Counted from the first letter of the stretch, positions 43,732-52,965 are shown. The stretch is 64,000 nt of DNA from Robbsia sp. KACC 23696 (GCF_039852015.1 NZ_CP156626.1:930001-994000); one strand, 5' to 3'. Translations and numbers: made by a program. The notes: generated from the letters alone by a model not told the origin.

Positions 43732-45335
43732 TGCAAGGCGCATCCCTTCTCGCGGAGCGCTTCGGTGCCCGGTGGTGGATCGTCGCCGCCCTGATCGGCT
43801 TTGCCATCGCGGCGCTGTCGTGGACCGCGGCTGTCGGCATGTTGATCCTGTCCGATGGCGCCATGCAGCGTCATGAGGCAGAACAGGATGTACGCCATCA
43901 TCGGATGGAGGCGATCGTGGTCGACGTGGCACGGGGCAGCGCGGCTGCCGCGGGCATCATGCCGATCGATCGCGTCGACGGTTTGTCGGCCCAACTGCAG
44001 GCGCGCGTGCGGGGCGACGCCGGCACGGCGATCCGACTCGTCGACCCGGTCGGTCGTATCGTCGCGAGCGCGGTGCCGCCGGGCAGCACGTTCGCGCCGC
44101 TGCTGTCCTTGACGGTCGAGAACGAGACCGGCGACGTCGTCGCCTATGCGCAGGGTGACCTGGCGGTGCAGGCGTTGTCGGGGCCGACAACGCTTCTCGC
44201 CGACGGCTTGCGGCGCGGCGGCGTTTTCTGGCGTGGCTTGCTGGCGTTCGCCTGCGCGATGCTGCTCCTAGGCATCGCTGCCTGGCGGTACGCCTGGCGG
44301 GTCGGTCCGGTGGTACGCGATACCGTGACGATGCGCGGCGTCGATGCGCTGGTGCGTGCCGACTATCGCGAACGATGGCGGGCGGCAGGCGCGGGAAGCG
44401 CCATCGGCGGGGCGACGCGCGGCGGCATCGATTATGCGGGGATCGTCTCGCGCGTGCTGGATCGGCTCGTCGCGCATCGTCAGGCGTTGCGCGTCCGCGC
44501 CGATGTCCTGGACCGGACTGAAACCGATCCGACTGCTCCGGCACGGCGCGCGCGATGTATCGCCGATGCGGCGGGCAATGCGCGTTATCCGGCAGCGGCG
44601 CCGGACATCCGCCATGTGGTGGCCGTGGGTGCCCAAGCGCGCTGGTTCAGTCTGCTATGCGGCACTGGCGCCGGCGGCGTGGCGGCGCTGCTGGCGTATG
44701 CGGCGCCATCGATATGGGAGGGGATCTATGGCGCTTTCTGCCTCGTCGCGGGATGGGGCGTGCACCGGCTTTGGCACGCGGACGCTAGCGACGCCGATAC
44801 CGGCCTGGATAACGAGGATGAAAAACACGTCGATGACAGCGCGATGGCCGGCGTGGCGTCGGTCGGCATGCGGGCGAGCGGTGTCGCGCTATGGATGGCT
44901 GTCGCCTTGGCATCGATCGTCGCCGCACAAGCCTGGCCCGCGTTGACGACCTGGCCCGCAGTGCTGCTGCCGGCGATGTTGTCGGTCTGCGTGGGAGGGC
45001 TGCTGCGTGCCGCCGTGCTGCTCGTGTGGGCGTTGCAATGCACGACGCGTGACGATCGGACATATCTCGATGTCGATCACGTCGAGGGCAAGGCCAGGCG
45101 GCTAGCATCGTCGCCCCTCGCGACGGTGATCGGCGTCGCACTGGTCGGGCCGGGTTTGAGCGGCGCGTTGGCATCGGGCTGGCCCTTTCTCGTCGTGGCA
45201 TCGGCTGTTGTCTGTTTGCCGATCCTGGCCGCCGTGCAGGCCTGGCGTTGGCAATCCCAGGCCGGTCCCTGGCAACGTTCGGGGCGTCTGGCGGAGGCGC
45301 CATTCGACGCCGATCCACAGCGCAATCGGCCATGA
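43728..45335 (+). CDS. Unknown polytopic membrane protein with extracytoplasmic sensor region
   Basis: A 535-residue protein. Helix 1 (WWIVAALIGFAIAALSWTAA) and helix 2 (LLAFACAMLLLGIAAWRYAW) bracket a ~150-residue periplasmic domain (AIRLVDPVGRIVASAVPPGS). A cytoplasmic segment then leads to about six more helices (GGVAALLAYAAPSIWEGIYG, VALWMAVALASIVAAQAW, ATVIGVALVGPGLSGAL). The first part resembles its upstream neighbour in plan. It overlaps genes on both sides by four bases. No family recognised; probably part of the phosphatase's sensory complex. Confidence 0.6.
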   Translation: MMQGASLLAERFGARWWIVAALIGFAIAALSWTAAVGMLILSDGAMQRHEAEQDVRHHRMEAIVVDVARGSAAAAGIMPIDRVDGLSAQLQARVRGDAGTAIRLVDPVGRIVASAVPPGSTFAPLLSLTVENETGDVVAYAQGDLAVQALSGPTTLLADGLRRGGVFWRGLLAFACAMLLLGIAAWRYAWRVGPVVRDTVTMRGVDALVRADYRERWRAAGAGSAIGGATRGGIDYAGIVSRVLDRLVAHRQALRVRADVLDRTETDPTAPARRARCIADAAGNARYPAAAPDIRHVVAVGAQARWFSLLCGTGAGGVAALLAYAAPSIWEGIYGAFCLVAGWGVHRLWHADASDADTGLDNEDEKHVDDSAMAGVASVGMRASGVALWMAVALASIVAAQAWPALTTWPAVLLPAMLSVCVGGLLRAAVLLVWALQCTTRDDRTYLDVDHVEGKARRLASSPLATVIGVALVGPGLSGALASGWPFLVVASAVVCLPILAAVQAWRWQSQAGPWQRSGRLAEAPFDADPQRNRP

Positions 45336-47725
45336 TCGGCGCGCACCGTTTCTCGCGTACGCGGATAGAACGCAATGTGCTGGCGGTCACGGTAATCGCG
45401 ATGCTGGGCATGGCGGCTGCAACGGTGTTGTTGGTCCTTGCCCTGCACGACGGACGAGGCGGGAGCGGCGTGTCGGGCAACGGGACATGGCACGTTCGAT
45501 GGCTTTCGCTCTCGGCGATCGGAAATCGCTTGAGCGGCCGCGATGAAGGGGAAAGCGAGGGCGACGACGCGATGCTGCATGCGCTGCTGACGCGCGGCTG
45601 GCGCACGCAGCTAGCCGAGGCCGGGCGTGAAGGCCAGTGCGATGCCGATGCCCCGATGCCGGCGCTGCAGTGGTTGGACGGTGCGCATTACGGCTGGCTC
45701 CCTTGCGGCGAAGCGTCATCGCGCACTGGTCAACCGAAGACGGGGATCACGCCTTACACGGTCAGGCCTAGGGCATCGGCGTTGGCCACGGCGGCGCTGT
45801 CTCCGGCGCCGACGATGATGTCGGCGTCGATGCCGTTGGAACGACTCGGCCGGCAGCTAGGCGGCGAAGTGCTGTTGCTGAACCTTTTTCTCGCGCCGGT
45901 TCAGCGCGAGGGCGACGGTCCCCGGCGTGCAACGGCTGCCGCGCCGTCGCCGATCACCACGGCCTCGGCGTTCGCGCAAGGACGGCTTGGCCGCCACGCC
46001 GCAGCCGACGATGCCGACGCCTGGCCGGCCGACGATCGTTGGCCGACGTTGCGCCATGGCCGGAACGCGGTGCAGCGGCTGAGCATTGGCGGCCGCCGAT
46101 ATTGGCAGATCGCCTCGCCGCTCGCCGGGCCCGATGGGCGGCAGATCGCGTGGATTGTCTGGCGCACGGACGCCGTCAGCGTCGACGCTGCCACGCCCGC
46201 CGCTCCTTCCGATGCCGCCGTCGTTTCACACGACGACGATCGGCGCCTCATGGCACGCATCGACCCGGGTCGCCTGCACGAGGTCGTGATCGGCATCGTG
46301 CTGATGCTATCGATCGGACTCCTGGCGATATTGTGCGTCGTCCTATTGCGCTGGTCCTTCGGCGTGATCTTCGCGCCGTTGCGGCGGGCGATGGGCGGCC
46401 TGCGTCGCCTTGCCGAAGGTCGGGTCGATTTTTTGTCCGACGATGCCGATCGGGATCGCAGCGACGAAGCCGGCGCGATCGTGCGCGCCGCGATGGCCTT
46501 GCGCACGAATCTGCTGGCGCTTCAGGTCCTCCGCGACGAACGCGCGCGCGGCATGCAGCGGCAAGGACAACTGCTACGCGCGCAATTGCGCACATTGGCG
46601 GAGACGCTGGACACTGACGACCGGCTGCACATCGAGCAGACATTGGACGCGCTGAAAGCGCCATCGGATTCGCTTATCGACCTGGCGGCCGTTCTCACGC
46701 AGATGACCGGGCTCGTCTGTGGGCAACATGATCGGCTGCGCGGTCTGCTTGCGGAGCGAGAAGCGGCGCTGGTGCGCGAGGTGCAATTCGCCGCCTTGCA
46801 TCAGGAGCTGTTGATCGCGCGGCAGATGCAGATGTCGATCCTTCCCCACGCGGCCCCGTCGGCGTGTGACGCCGCCGGCCTTGCCTTGGTGTCGACGATC
46901 CTGCCGGCGCGCGAAGTGGGTGGCGATTTCTACGATTATTTCATGCTGGATGACTCGCATCTGGCCATCGTCATTGCCGACGTCTCGGGCAAGGGGGTGC
47001 CGGCCGCTTTTTTCATGGCGGTGGCGCGCTCCTTGTTGAAGAACACCGCCGGCATGTTGCACGCGCCCGCGGCGGTGTTGACGCGGCTGAACGCGCTGCT
47101 GTGCGAGGACAACCCCGACTGCATGTTCGTCACGATGTTCTTCGGCGTGCTGGATCTTCGTACGGCGACGTTCGACTATGTGAATGCCGGACATAACTGT
47201 CCGCTGCGCGTGCGACGCGCGCGGCCCGCGGAGGCCGTATGGCTCGATCGTGGTCGGAGCATCGCCTTGGGCGTACTCGCGGACGCGCGATATACGCAGC
47301 ATCGCGAGGTGCTCGATCGCAACGACATCGTGTTCTTCTATACCGATGGCGTCACCGAAGCCTGCGATCGCGGCGATGCCTTCTTTGGCGAGCAAGCGCT
47401 GCACGACGTGATCGTGGACGCCGTCATCACATTGGATGCGCTGCCTGCCGAAGCCGGCAGCCCCGCGGACAGGCGTGCTGGTCGGGCGACTTTGCCACCT
47501 GTGCGCCCTACCGGTGCGGACACGGCGCGTTGCGTCAGCGATGCCGTATTGGCAGCCGTTCAGGCGTTCGCCGAGGGCGCGCAACAGGCGGACGATATCA
47601 CCAGCATCGCGCTGGCCTGGGATCCTCGGACTGAAACCGATGCGACCTTCTTGCGTGGTACCGGCGTCGTCGCAGATGACACGGTAGCGCTTGGTTCGGA
47701 GGCCCCTTCCTCGGGGATGCGATGA
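45332..47725 (+). CDS. btrU: Membrane PP2C/SpoIIE phosphatase (BtrU-like)
   Basis: A 797-residue protein. Membrane helix 1 is at about 15-38 (VLAVTVIAMLGMAAATVLLV). A ~270-residue periplasmic domain and helix 2 near 317-341 (VVIGIVLMLSIGLLAILCVV) follow, then HAMP (APLRRAMGGLRRLAEGRV) and a coiled coil. The SpoIIE domain from about 495 carries the metal-binding acids: VGGDFYDYF (near 530), VIADVSGKGVPAAF, FYTDGVTEA and QADDITSIAL. It should dephosphorylate the STAS protein and so release the sigma factor when the periplasmic part is stimulated. Architecture equals Bordetella BtrU. Confidence 0.9.
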   Translation: MIGAHRFSRTRIERNVLAVTVIAMLGMAAATVLLVLALHDGRGGSGVSGNGTWHVRWLSLSAIGNRLSGRDEGESEGDDAMLHALLTRGWRTQLAEAGREGQCDADAPMPALQWLDGAHYGWLPCGEASSRTGQPKTGITPYTVRPRASALATAALSPAPTMMSASMPLERLGRQLGGEVLLLNLFLAPVQREGDGPRRATAAAPSPITTASAFAQGRLGRHAAADDADAWPADDRWPTLRHGRNAVQRLSIGGRRYWQIASPLAGPDGRQIAWIVWRTDAVSVDAATPAAPSDAAVVSHDDDRRLMARIDPGRLHEVVIGIVLMLSIGLLAILCVVLLRWSFGVIFAPLRRAMGGLRRLAEGRVDFLSDDADRDRSDEAGAIVRAAMALRTNLLALQVLRDERARGMQRQGQLLRAQLRTLAETLDTDDRLHIEQTLDALKAPSDSLIDLAAVLTQMTGLVCGQHDRLRGLLAEREAALVREVQFAALHQELLIARQMQMSILPHAAPSACDAAGLALVSTILPAREVGGDFYDYFMLDDSHLAIVIADVSGKGVPAAFFMAVARSLLKNTAGMLHAPAAVLTRLNALLCEDNPDCMFVTMFFGVLDLRTATFDYVNAGHNCPLRVRRARPAEAVWLDRGRSIALGVLADARYTQHREVLDRNDIVFFYTDGVTEACDRGDAFFGEQALHDVIVDAVITLDALPAEAGSPADRRAGRATLPPVRPTGADTARCVSDAVLAAVQAFAEGAQQADDITSIALAWDPRTETDATFLRGTGVVADDTVALGSEAPSSGMR

Positions 47726-49101
47726 AACGATTACGACGGCGAATGCGCCTACGCGACGTGGGCTGGCGGATCGGCTTGACGCTGTTGGGCGCGGCGATAT
47801 CGGTCTCGGTACTGTGGTGGACGCAGACCCCGGACCCCACGCGTTTATTGCAACGCTTATGGCCGGGTGGGAGCGCGGGCAGCGCGTCGGCACCGCGTGA
47901 TGCGGTCGGCGGCTCGTCGCCATTGAGCAAGACGGTCGCGGCGGCTTTCCCGGCAATCGTGATCGTGCGGCCGGAGGGAGCCGACGCCGCCGCGACGGCG
48001 CAGCGCTTCGTCGACGCATTGACCGATGCCGGTCTTTATCCGCAATTCGACACGGTGTTGATCGGTCCGGATCCGGGAACCGCACCCTGTCGTGTGGCAT
48101 CGGCGCCTTTATTGCAGGCATCGAATGGCCGGTCAGCGCGTCGCACGCAGCGACGGATGCTTTATGTGATCGGCCCCTGCGCATTGCAGCATGCAATCGC
48201 CGCGGCGCAGTATGCGCAGCGTATCGCAGCCTTGCGGGTCGGCGTCGTGGAAGAAGACCGCGGGACGCCCGGCAGCGTGCCGTTGATTTTCACTGACATC
48301 GATGAAATGGATGCGCGTCTGCTGGTCCCGTCGGCGCAGCGCGTGGGCTATACAGTGCGCGGCGTGATCGCCGCCCCTGCGCTGGCGACGCAGTTGCGAT
48401 GGGCGCACCGCTATCTGCCGCAGGCGTCGCCCGTGCGTATCGGCTATTGGCGCGACGTCGCCGCGAGCACCGACGGGACACCCGCGCCGTCTCCCGCGCC
48501 GAAATCGAAAATGGCAGCCGTGCCCGACTCGCCCACGCGGATCGCCATGCAACGGCCTACGCCGGAGCAGAGGTTGCGCGCCTTGCGCGATGCCGCGCAA
48601 GGGCTGGCATCGAACGACGAACGGCTCGGTGCCGTGCCGCAAGAGATGGACGAAAGGGCGGTCGGCGATCGCGTCGACGAGGAGGGGGGCGCGATCGAGA
48701 TCGTGGCGGCGACGGGGCCGCCTGCCGAGGCGATCGCGCGCTGGCGTCACGCCGGAGTCCGCTTATTGTATGCGGATGCCCATACGCCGCCCGACGTACT
48801 GCAGGCGGCGGTTAATGCGGATATCGGCACGTTTTGCGATGCCGATACCGCGTCGATGATCGCTGTGCCGGAAAGCTGTCTGTTGCGTGTGACGCCGTTA
48901 CGCCAGGCGGCGCCGTCGATGGCCGCTTATCTGGCATCGCAGATCTTGCTGTCACCGCGGACGGCGGTGCCAGCCGGGGGCAAAGCGCCGCTGTGGCAAG
49001 CGTTGCCGCAGGGGCCGTTACGCCTTGATGGGCGCTTGGCCAGGAGGATGCAGCAGATGCCGCCGCTGTCCTTGCTGGATGACGTGCGGATCAGTCGGTG
49101 A
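47722..49101 (+). CDS. Membrane-anchored periplasmic-binding-like protein
   Basis: A 459-residue protein with an N-terminal membrane anchor (GLTLLGAAISVSVLWW) and a periplasmic body. Segments recall the ABC substrate-binding family (PF04392 type): VPLIFTDIDEMDARLL, then LRWAHRYLPQASPVRIGYW. The ending is AAYLASQILLSPRTAVP, then LDGRLARRMQQMPPLS. A long polar insert sits at about 255-315. No permease or ATPase gene is near. It overlaps the phosphatase gene, so a ligand-binding partner that modulates the phosphatase is the reasonable inference. Family match is by eye only. Confidence 0.55.
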   Translation: MKRLRRRMRLRDVGWRIGLTLLGAAISVSVLWWTQTPDPTRLLQRLWPGGSAGSASAPRDAVGGSSPLSKTVAAAFPAIVIVRPEGADAAATAQRFVDALTDAGLYPQFDTVLIGPDPGTAPCRVASAPLLQASNGRSARRTQRRMLYVIGPCALQHAIAAAQYAQRIAALRVGVVEEDRGTPGSVPLIFTDIDEMDARLLVPSAQRVGYTVRGVIAAPALATQLRWAHRYLPQASPVRIGYWRDVAASTDGTPAPSPAPKSKMAAVPDSPTRIAMQRPTPEQRLRALRDAAQGLASNDERLGAVPQEMDERAVGDRVDEEGGAIEIVAATGPPAEAIARWRHAGVRLLYADAHTPPDVLQAAVNADIGTFCDADTASMIAVPESCLLRVTPLRQAAPSMAAYLASQILLSPRTAVPAGGKAPLWQALPQGPLRLDGRLARRMQQMPPLSLLDDVRISR

Positions 49102-49170
49102 CGCGCGGCGCCGCGACGCATGCCGCTTGCACGTCGCGACGCCTTCGCATCCCGCATCCCGCGTCCGGCA

Positions 49171-50925
49171 TCAACCGTCCAGCGATTCGTGCTGATTGCT
49201 GGCGCCCTTGCGCCAATAGCTCGCCGCGCGAACGTGTTGCTTGTCGAAGCCGCGTTCGTCGATGAGATGGCTGCGCAGCGCACGTGCCGCCGTCGATTCC
49301 GCGGCCACCCAGCCGTGACCGATGCCGGTGGGGAGATCCGCCGCTTGCACGGCTTTCAGCAGCGCATCGCTCGCGCCGGCCGGTACCTCGCCACGCAGCA
49401 CGGGCGTCACGTGGACGTTTGCGCGACGTTGCCATTGCGGCAAATCGGCGAGCGTGCCGACTTCGGCGAAGACGAAGGCCGTGCAATGCGCGGGCAACTC
49501 GTCGATGCGGCGGCCGATTGCCGGGAACGCCGTTTCGTCGCCCGCCAGCAGATACCAATCGAAGGTGTTCGGCACAACGAAGGAGCCGCGTGGTCCCGCG
49601 ATGCCGAGCAAATCGCCCGGCTGCGCCCCTGCCGCCCATCCGGCCCCGCGTCCGTCGTCCATGTGCGGGGCTGCGCCCGACGCCGTTGCGCCGTGTCCCT
49701 CGTCGTGCAGCACGAACTCGATGTCGAGCTCATTGGCGATCGGATCGTAGCGGCGCGGCGTGTAATCGCGCGCGATAGGGCGCTTTGCCGGATCATCGTG
49801 GCGTTTTTTCAGGTCGCTCACGTCCGGCATGATTGGCGAGGTGTCTCCGGCGCGTGGGAAGAACACCTTCACATGATCGTCGAACGACGCGCTGACGAAG
49901 CCGGCGAGCGCGTCTCCGGTCAAGGTGATACGAACCAGGTGCGACGCCACTTGCGTAACGCGCTTCACTTGCAGCAGGCGGGCCGTGAGCGTGTGCCGGA
50001 CGCGCTGCGCGGCGAAGCGGTCGGCGTCCACGTGTGCGGTGCCGATGTCGGCCACGGTCGGAGCCGCCGCGATGTCGGCCGTCGCCCTGGCGAGATCAGG
50101 CGAAACCGGGGGCGGCATGCCGGCGTTCGCCGCGGAAGCGGACGTCGATGCGGCAGCCGACGCGCGCGCCGTCGGATCCACCACGGTCATCGCGGCGAGT
50201 TCGATGGCCGCGGCCACCCGATCCGCTTCACCGTCGTCCCAACGGGCGCCCGGTGCGAGTAGCGCCTGTTTCAGCGTCTCCATCGCCTGCCGTACTCGTG
50301 CCGGCAGGGACTCACGTGCGCGCAGCCGTGCCACCATATCGAGGCGCGCGAAGGCGCCACGGATCAGGCTGTCGTTCGCCTGAGCATGGGCGCGACCTGT
50401 ATCGGTCGCCGAGAAGCGCCGCTTGCCGGATTCGTCCGCGCCCAGTCCGGCGATCCAACGCTGTTCTTCGAGCAAGGTCAGCGTTGGATAGACGACACCG
50501 GCACTCGGCGCATAGCCGCCGCGTGTGCGTTCCTCGATGGTGCGGATGATCTCGTAGCCGTGACGCGGTGCTTCCACCAGCAACGACAGCATCACCAAGG
50601 GCAGCTCGCCGCGTCCCAGCACGCGACCGCCTTCGCCTTGCCGACCGTGCCGGCCGCCGCGGCCCTCGCCGTCGCGTTCGCGGCGCCAGTCTTCGCCCTC
50701 GGGACGGCCATGATGGCCATGGCGGCCACGATGGCCGTGACCTTCGCCGCGCGGACCGCCGTCGGCGGCGTCGAGGCCGGGAGCGTCGCCCCGATGCCGG
50801 CCGCGTTCGCGGCCGCGGCCGTTGTCTTCACCACGCGGCGCGTCAGTGTTATCGCCACCCGGGACGTCTTCCCGGGAACGTGCCGGTCCATGGGACCGGA
50901 AACCAGAACGGAAGGAGAATTTCAT
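49171..50925 (-). CDS. PadR regulator fused to siderophore-interacting ferric reductase (YqjI-YqjH type)
   Basis: A 584-residue fusion. Residues 1-100 are Gly/Arg/His/Asp-rich (HGHRGRHGHHGRPEG). Residues ~105-235 are a PadR winged helix (LPLVMLSLLVEAPRHGYEI, GGYAPSAGVVYPTLTLLEEQ). A linker follows, and from ~315 a siderophore-interacting flavin reductase (VKRVTQVASHLVRITLTGD, IARDYTPRRYDP, GPRGSFVVPNTFDWYLLAGDETAFPAI, GHGWVAAESTAARALRSHL). In E. coli these are separate genes: YqjI, a His-rich metal-sensing PadR repressor, and its target YqjH. The frame is continuous. Upstream palindromes suggest autorepression. Confidence 0.9.
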   Translation of the reverse strand: MKFSFRSGFRSHGPARSREDVPGGDNTDAPRGEDNGRGRERGRHRGDAPGLDAADGGPRGEGHGHRGRHGHHGRPEGEDWRRERDGEGRGGRHGRQGEGGRVLGRGELPLVMLSLLVEAPRHGYEIIRTIEERTRGGYAPSAGVVYPTLTLLEEQRWIAGLGADESGKRRFSATDTGRAHAQANDSLIRGAFARLDMVARLRARESLPARVRQAMETLKQALLAPGARWDDGEADRVAAAIELAAMTVVDPTARASAAASTSASAANAGMPPPVSPDLARATADIAAAPTVADIGTAHVDADRFAAQRVRHTLTARLLQVKRVTQVASHLVRITLTGDALAGFVSASFDDHVKVFFPRAGDTSPIMPDVSDLKKRHDDPAKRPIARDYTPRRYDPIANELDIEFVLHDEGHGATASGAAPHMDDGRGAGWAAGAQPGDLLGIAGPRGSFVVPNTFDWYLLAGDETAFPAIGRRIDELPAHCTAFVFAEVGTLADLPQWQRRANVHVTPVLRGEVPAGASDALLKAVQAADLPTGIGHGWVAAESTAARALRSHLIDERGFDKQHVRAASYWRKGASNQHESLDG

Positions 50926-50967
50926 ATAGATATATCTAAAGATGATTGCGAAAAGATATATCGATAT
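50926..50967. promoter_or_regulatory. Predicted PadR operator
   Basis: The palindrome TAGATATATCTA (50927-50938) starts two bases upstream of the ATG of the PadR fusion gene. The self-complementary octamer GATATATC recurs at 50955-50962, 26 bases apart, the second copy overlapping ATATCGATAT (50958-50967). No ribosome site is visible between operator and start, so bound repressor would block both transcription and translation. Confidence 0.65.
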
Positions 50968-51221
50968 CTATGCGCTGTCAAATCACGCACGATTCCCGTG
51001 CAACACGAAAGGGGTTTTACCGCGTCGTGTACCCAGGCGGTGGCGCGCCGGCACGCATCGATCGGCGCGGCCTGAATTTCTCCAAAAGACCGGTTTTGAG
51101 CGCGAAACAGCGGCAAAAGACAGCGGGTGGAGCGCATTCTTGCCGCGACGGGGTCCATGAGGATGTCGCGGCGGCGCAAACACGCTAGACTGACGCCTCG
51201 CGCACAATTCTGAGAAACAGT

Positions 51222-52427
51222 ATGTTCCAGCACGTCGATGCCTACGCGGGCGATCCCATCCTGTCGATGATTGAAACCTTCGAGCGCGATCCACGCGCGA
51301 ACAAGGTCAATCTATCCGTGGGCCTGTACTACGACGCGGAGGGTCGCATTCCGGTGCTGGACTGCGTCCGCGAGGCGCAGGTGCGCATCGACGCCAAGCC
51401 GGCGCCGCAGGTCTATCTGCCGATGGAAGGCTTGGCCGGCTATCGCACCGGCGCGCAGCGTCTGATATTTGGTGCGGATCGCCCGGCATTGACGGAAAAC
51501 CGCATCGCGACGGTGCAGACCGTCGGCGGGTCCGGCGCCCTGAAAATCGGTGCGGACTTCCTGCGCCGCTATTTCCCTAGCAGCGAGATGTGGGTCAGCG
51601 ATCCGACGTGGGACAACCACGTGGCCTTGTTCGGCGCGGCAGGCTTCAAGGTCAATACCTATCCCTACTACGATGCAGCCAGTGGCGGCTTGCGCTTCGA
51701 CGCGATGCTGGCCACCTTGGCGGCACTGCCCGAAAAGAGCATCGTGCTGCTGCATCCGTGCTGCCATAACCCCACGGGCGTCGATCCGACGTCCGCGCAA
51801 TGGGCACAGATCACCGAAGTGCTGAAGGCGCGCAACGTCATTCCGTTCCTCGATATGGCTTATCAGGGATTCGGGGCGGGCATCGACGAAGATGCGGGCC
51901 CGGTGCGGATGATGGCCGATGCGGGGCTGCCGATCATCGTCGCGCAGTCGTTCTCGAAAAACCTGTCCTTGTACGGCGAGCGCGTCGGCAGTCTGTCCGT
52001 GGTCGCCGAGACGCCGGCGGCCGCCGATGCGGTACTCGGTCAGCTGAAGGCCACGGTCCGCGGCAACTATTCGAGCCCGCCGCGTCACGGCGGCACGCTG
52101 GTGTCGACGGTGCTGAACGATCCGGCGCTTTTCGCGCAGTGGGTGGCGGAAGTCGCGCCGATGCGGGTGCGGATTCGCACGATGCGCGAGCGGCTGCATG
52201 CCGTGGTGGCGGAACAATTGCCGGGCCGCGACCTCAGCTACTTCATCAAACAGAACGGCATGTTCAGCTACACCGGGCTGACGGGCGAGGAAGTCGACCG
52301 CCTCCGGGAAGAGTTTGCCGTGTATCTGATCCGTTCCGGGCGGATGTGCGTCGCCGGCTTGAGCGAAGCGAATGTCGCCTACGTCGGCGAAAGCTTCGCG
52401 CAGGTCCTTCGCGACCGTGATGCCTGA
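51222..52427 (+). CDS. tyrB: Aromatic amino acid aminotransferase
   Basis: A 401-residue class I PLP aminotransferase of the AspC/TyrB group. The Schiff-base Lys246 lies in [14 protein letters not shown]. Other conserved elements are [41 protein letters not shown], and the C-terminal [15 protein letters not shown]. It converts phenylpyruvate and hydroxyphenylpyruvate to Phe and Tyr, and can act on Asp. The start is unambiguous, since the family opens [13 protein letters not shown]. It diverges from the PadR fusion gene over ~300 bp. Confidence 0.95.
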   Translation: MFQHVDAYAGDPILSMIETFERDPRANKVNLSVGLYYDAEGRIPVLDCVREAQVRIDAKPAPQVYLPMEGLAGYRTGAQRLIFGADRPALTENRIATVQTVGGSGALKIGADFLRRYFPSSEMWVSDPTWDNHVALFGAAGFKVNTYPYYDAASGGLRFDAMLATLAALPEKSIVLLHPCCHNPTGVDPTSAQWAQITEVLKARNVIPFLDMAYQGFGAGIDEDAGPVRMMADAGLPIIVAQSFSKNLSLYGERVGSLSVVAETPAAADAVLGQLKATVRGNYSSPPRHGGTLVSTVLNDPALFAQWVAEVAPMRVRIRTMRERLHAVVAEQLPGRDLSYFIKQNGMFSYTGLTGEEVDRLREEFAVYLIRSGRMCVAGLSEANVAYVGESFAQVLRDRDA

Positions 52428-52625
52428 GTTGTACGATGACTGCGCCACCGTTCAGCGCAGGGATTTGTTGCTTTAATACCGACGCCTGGCTGGAAAATTT
52501 CGTGTAGGCGGGCGCTCTGCGGGTGTAGCGGACGGAAAGTGGTATGACGACTTGCATGCGGGGGCGTCGAGGCGTATTCTAGGGATAACCCTTAGGGGAG
52601 ATCCCTGAACGTCAAGGACGTCATC

Positions 52626-52781
52626 ATGACCGCCATTGCAAAATTTCTGATTCGTGAAAACGGTGTATTCGGCCGCGGCATCGCTTATGTACGTGCACAA
52701 TCGCGTCTGGCTTTGCAGCAACACCTGCAAATCTGCCAAGTCGTAGCCGATGCAATGGCGCAGCAGAACGGCAAGCGCTGA
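52626..52781 (+). CDS. Small basic protein
   Basis: A 51-residue reading frame, MTAIAKFLIREN at the start and ADAMAQQNGKR at the end, with AAGGAC before the ATG. A strong terminator lies 26 bases after the stop. It is too short to place in a family by eye. The amphipathic middle (AYVRAQSRLALQQHLQICQVV) is helical. The tight link to a terminator argues it is transcribed and real. Confidence 0.55.
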   Translation: MTAIAKFLIRENGVFGRGIAYVRAQSRLALQQHLQICQVVADAMAQQNGKR

Positions 52782-52806
52782 TACCAGCCTGCCGTTGGGA
52801 CAGAGA

Positions 52807-52837
52807 AAGGGATGCCGCGTGTCGGCATCCCTTTTTT
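52807..52837 (+). terminator. Rho-independent terminator
   Basis: AAGGGATGCCG (52807-52817) pairs perfectly with CGGCATCCCTT (52823-52833), followed by four more T. It ends the small-protein transcript. Confidence 0.9.
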
Positions 52838-52885
52838 GCATTGGTGCGGCCGGTTTCGCGCGCGCGAGTGGCGCGACGCGCACAT

Positions 52886-52965
52886 AAAAAAAGCGCGACC
52901 AACAGGCCGCGCCAAAGGAATGGAGACCCCAACAGCATGGGCCACCTTCTCGCCTGCTCATTGTA
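52886..52965 (-). ncRNA. Candidate small RNA or orphan terminator
   Basis: On the minus strand GCGCGGCC (52912-52905) pairs with GGTCGCGC (52900-52893), followed by seven T at 52892-52886. This is a clear terminator with no minus-strand gene before it. A TACAAT box lies at 52965-52960, which would allow a transcript of about 70 bases. No -35 at ideal spacing was found, so the promoter is weakly supported. Confidence 0.35.
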
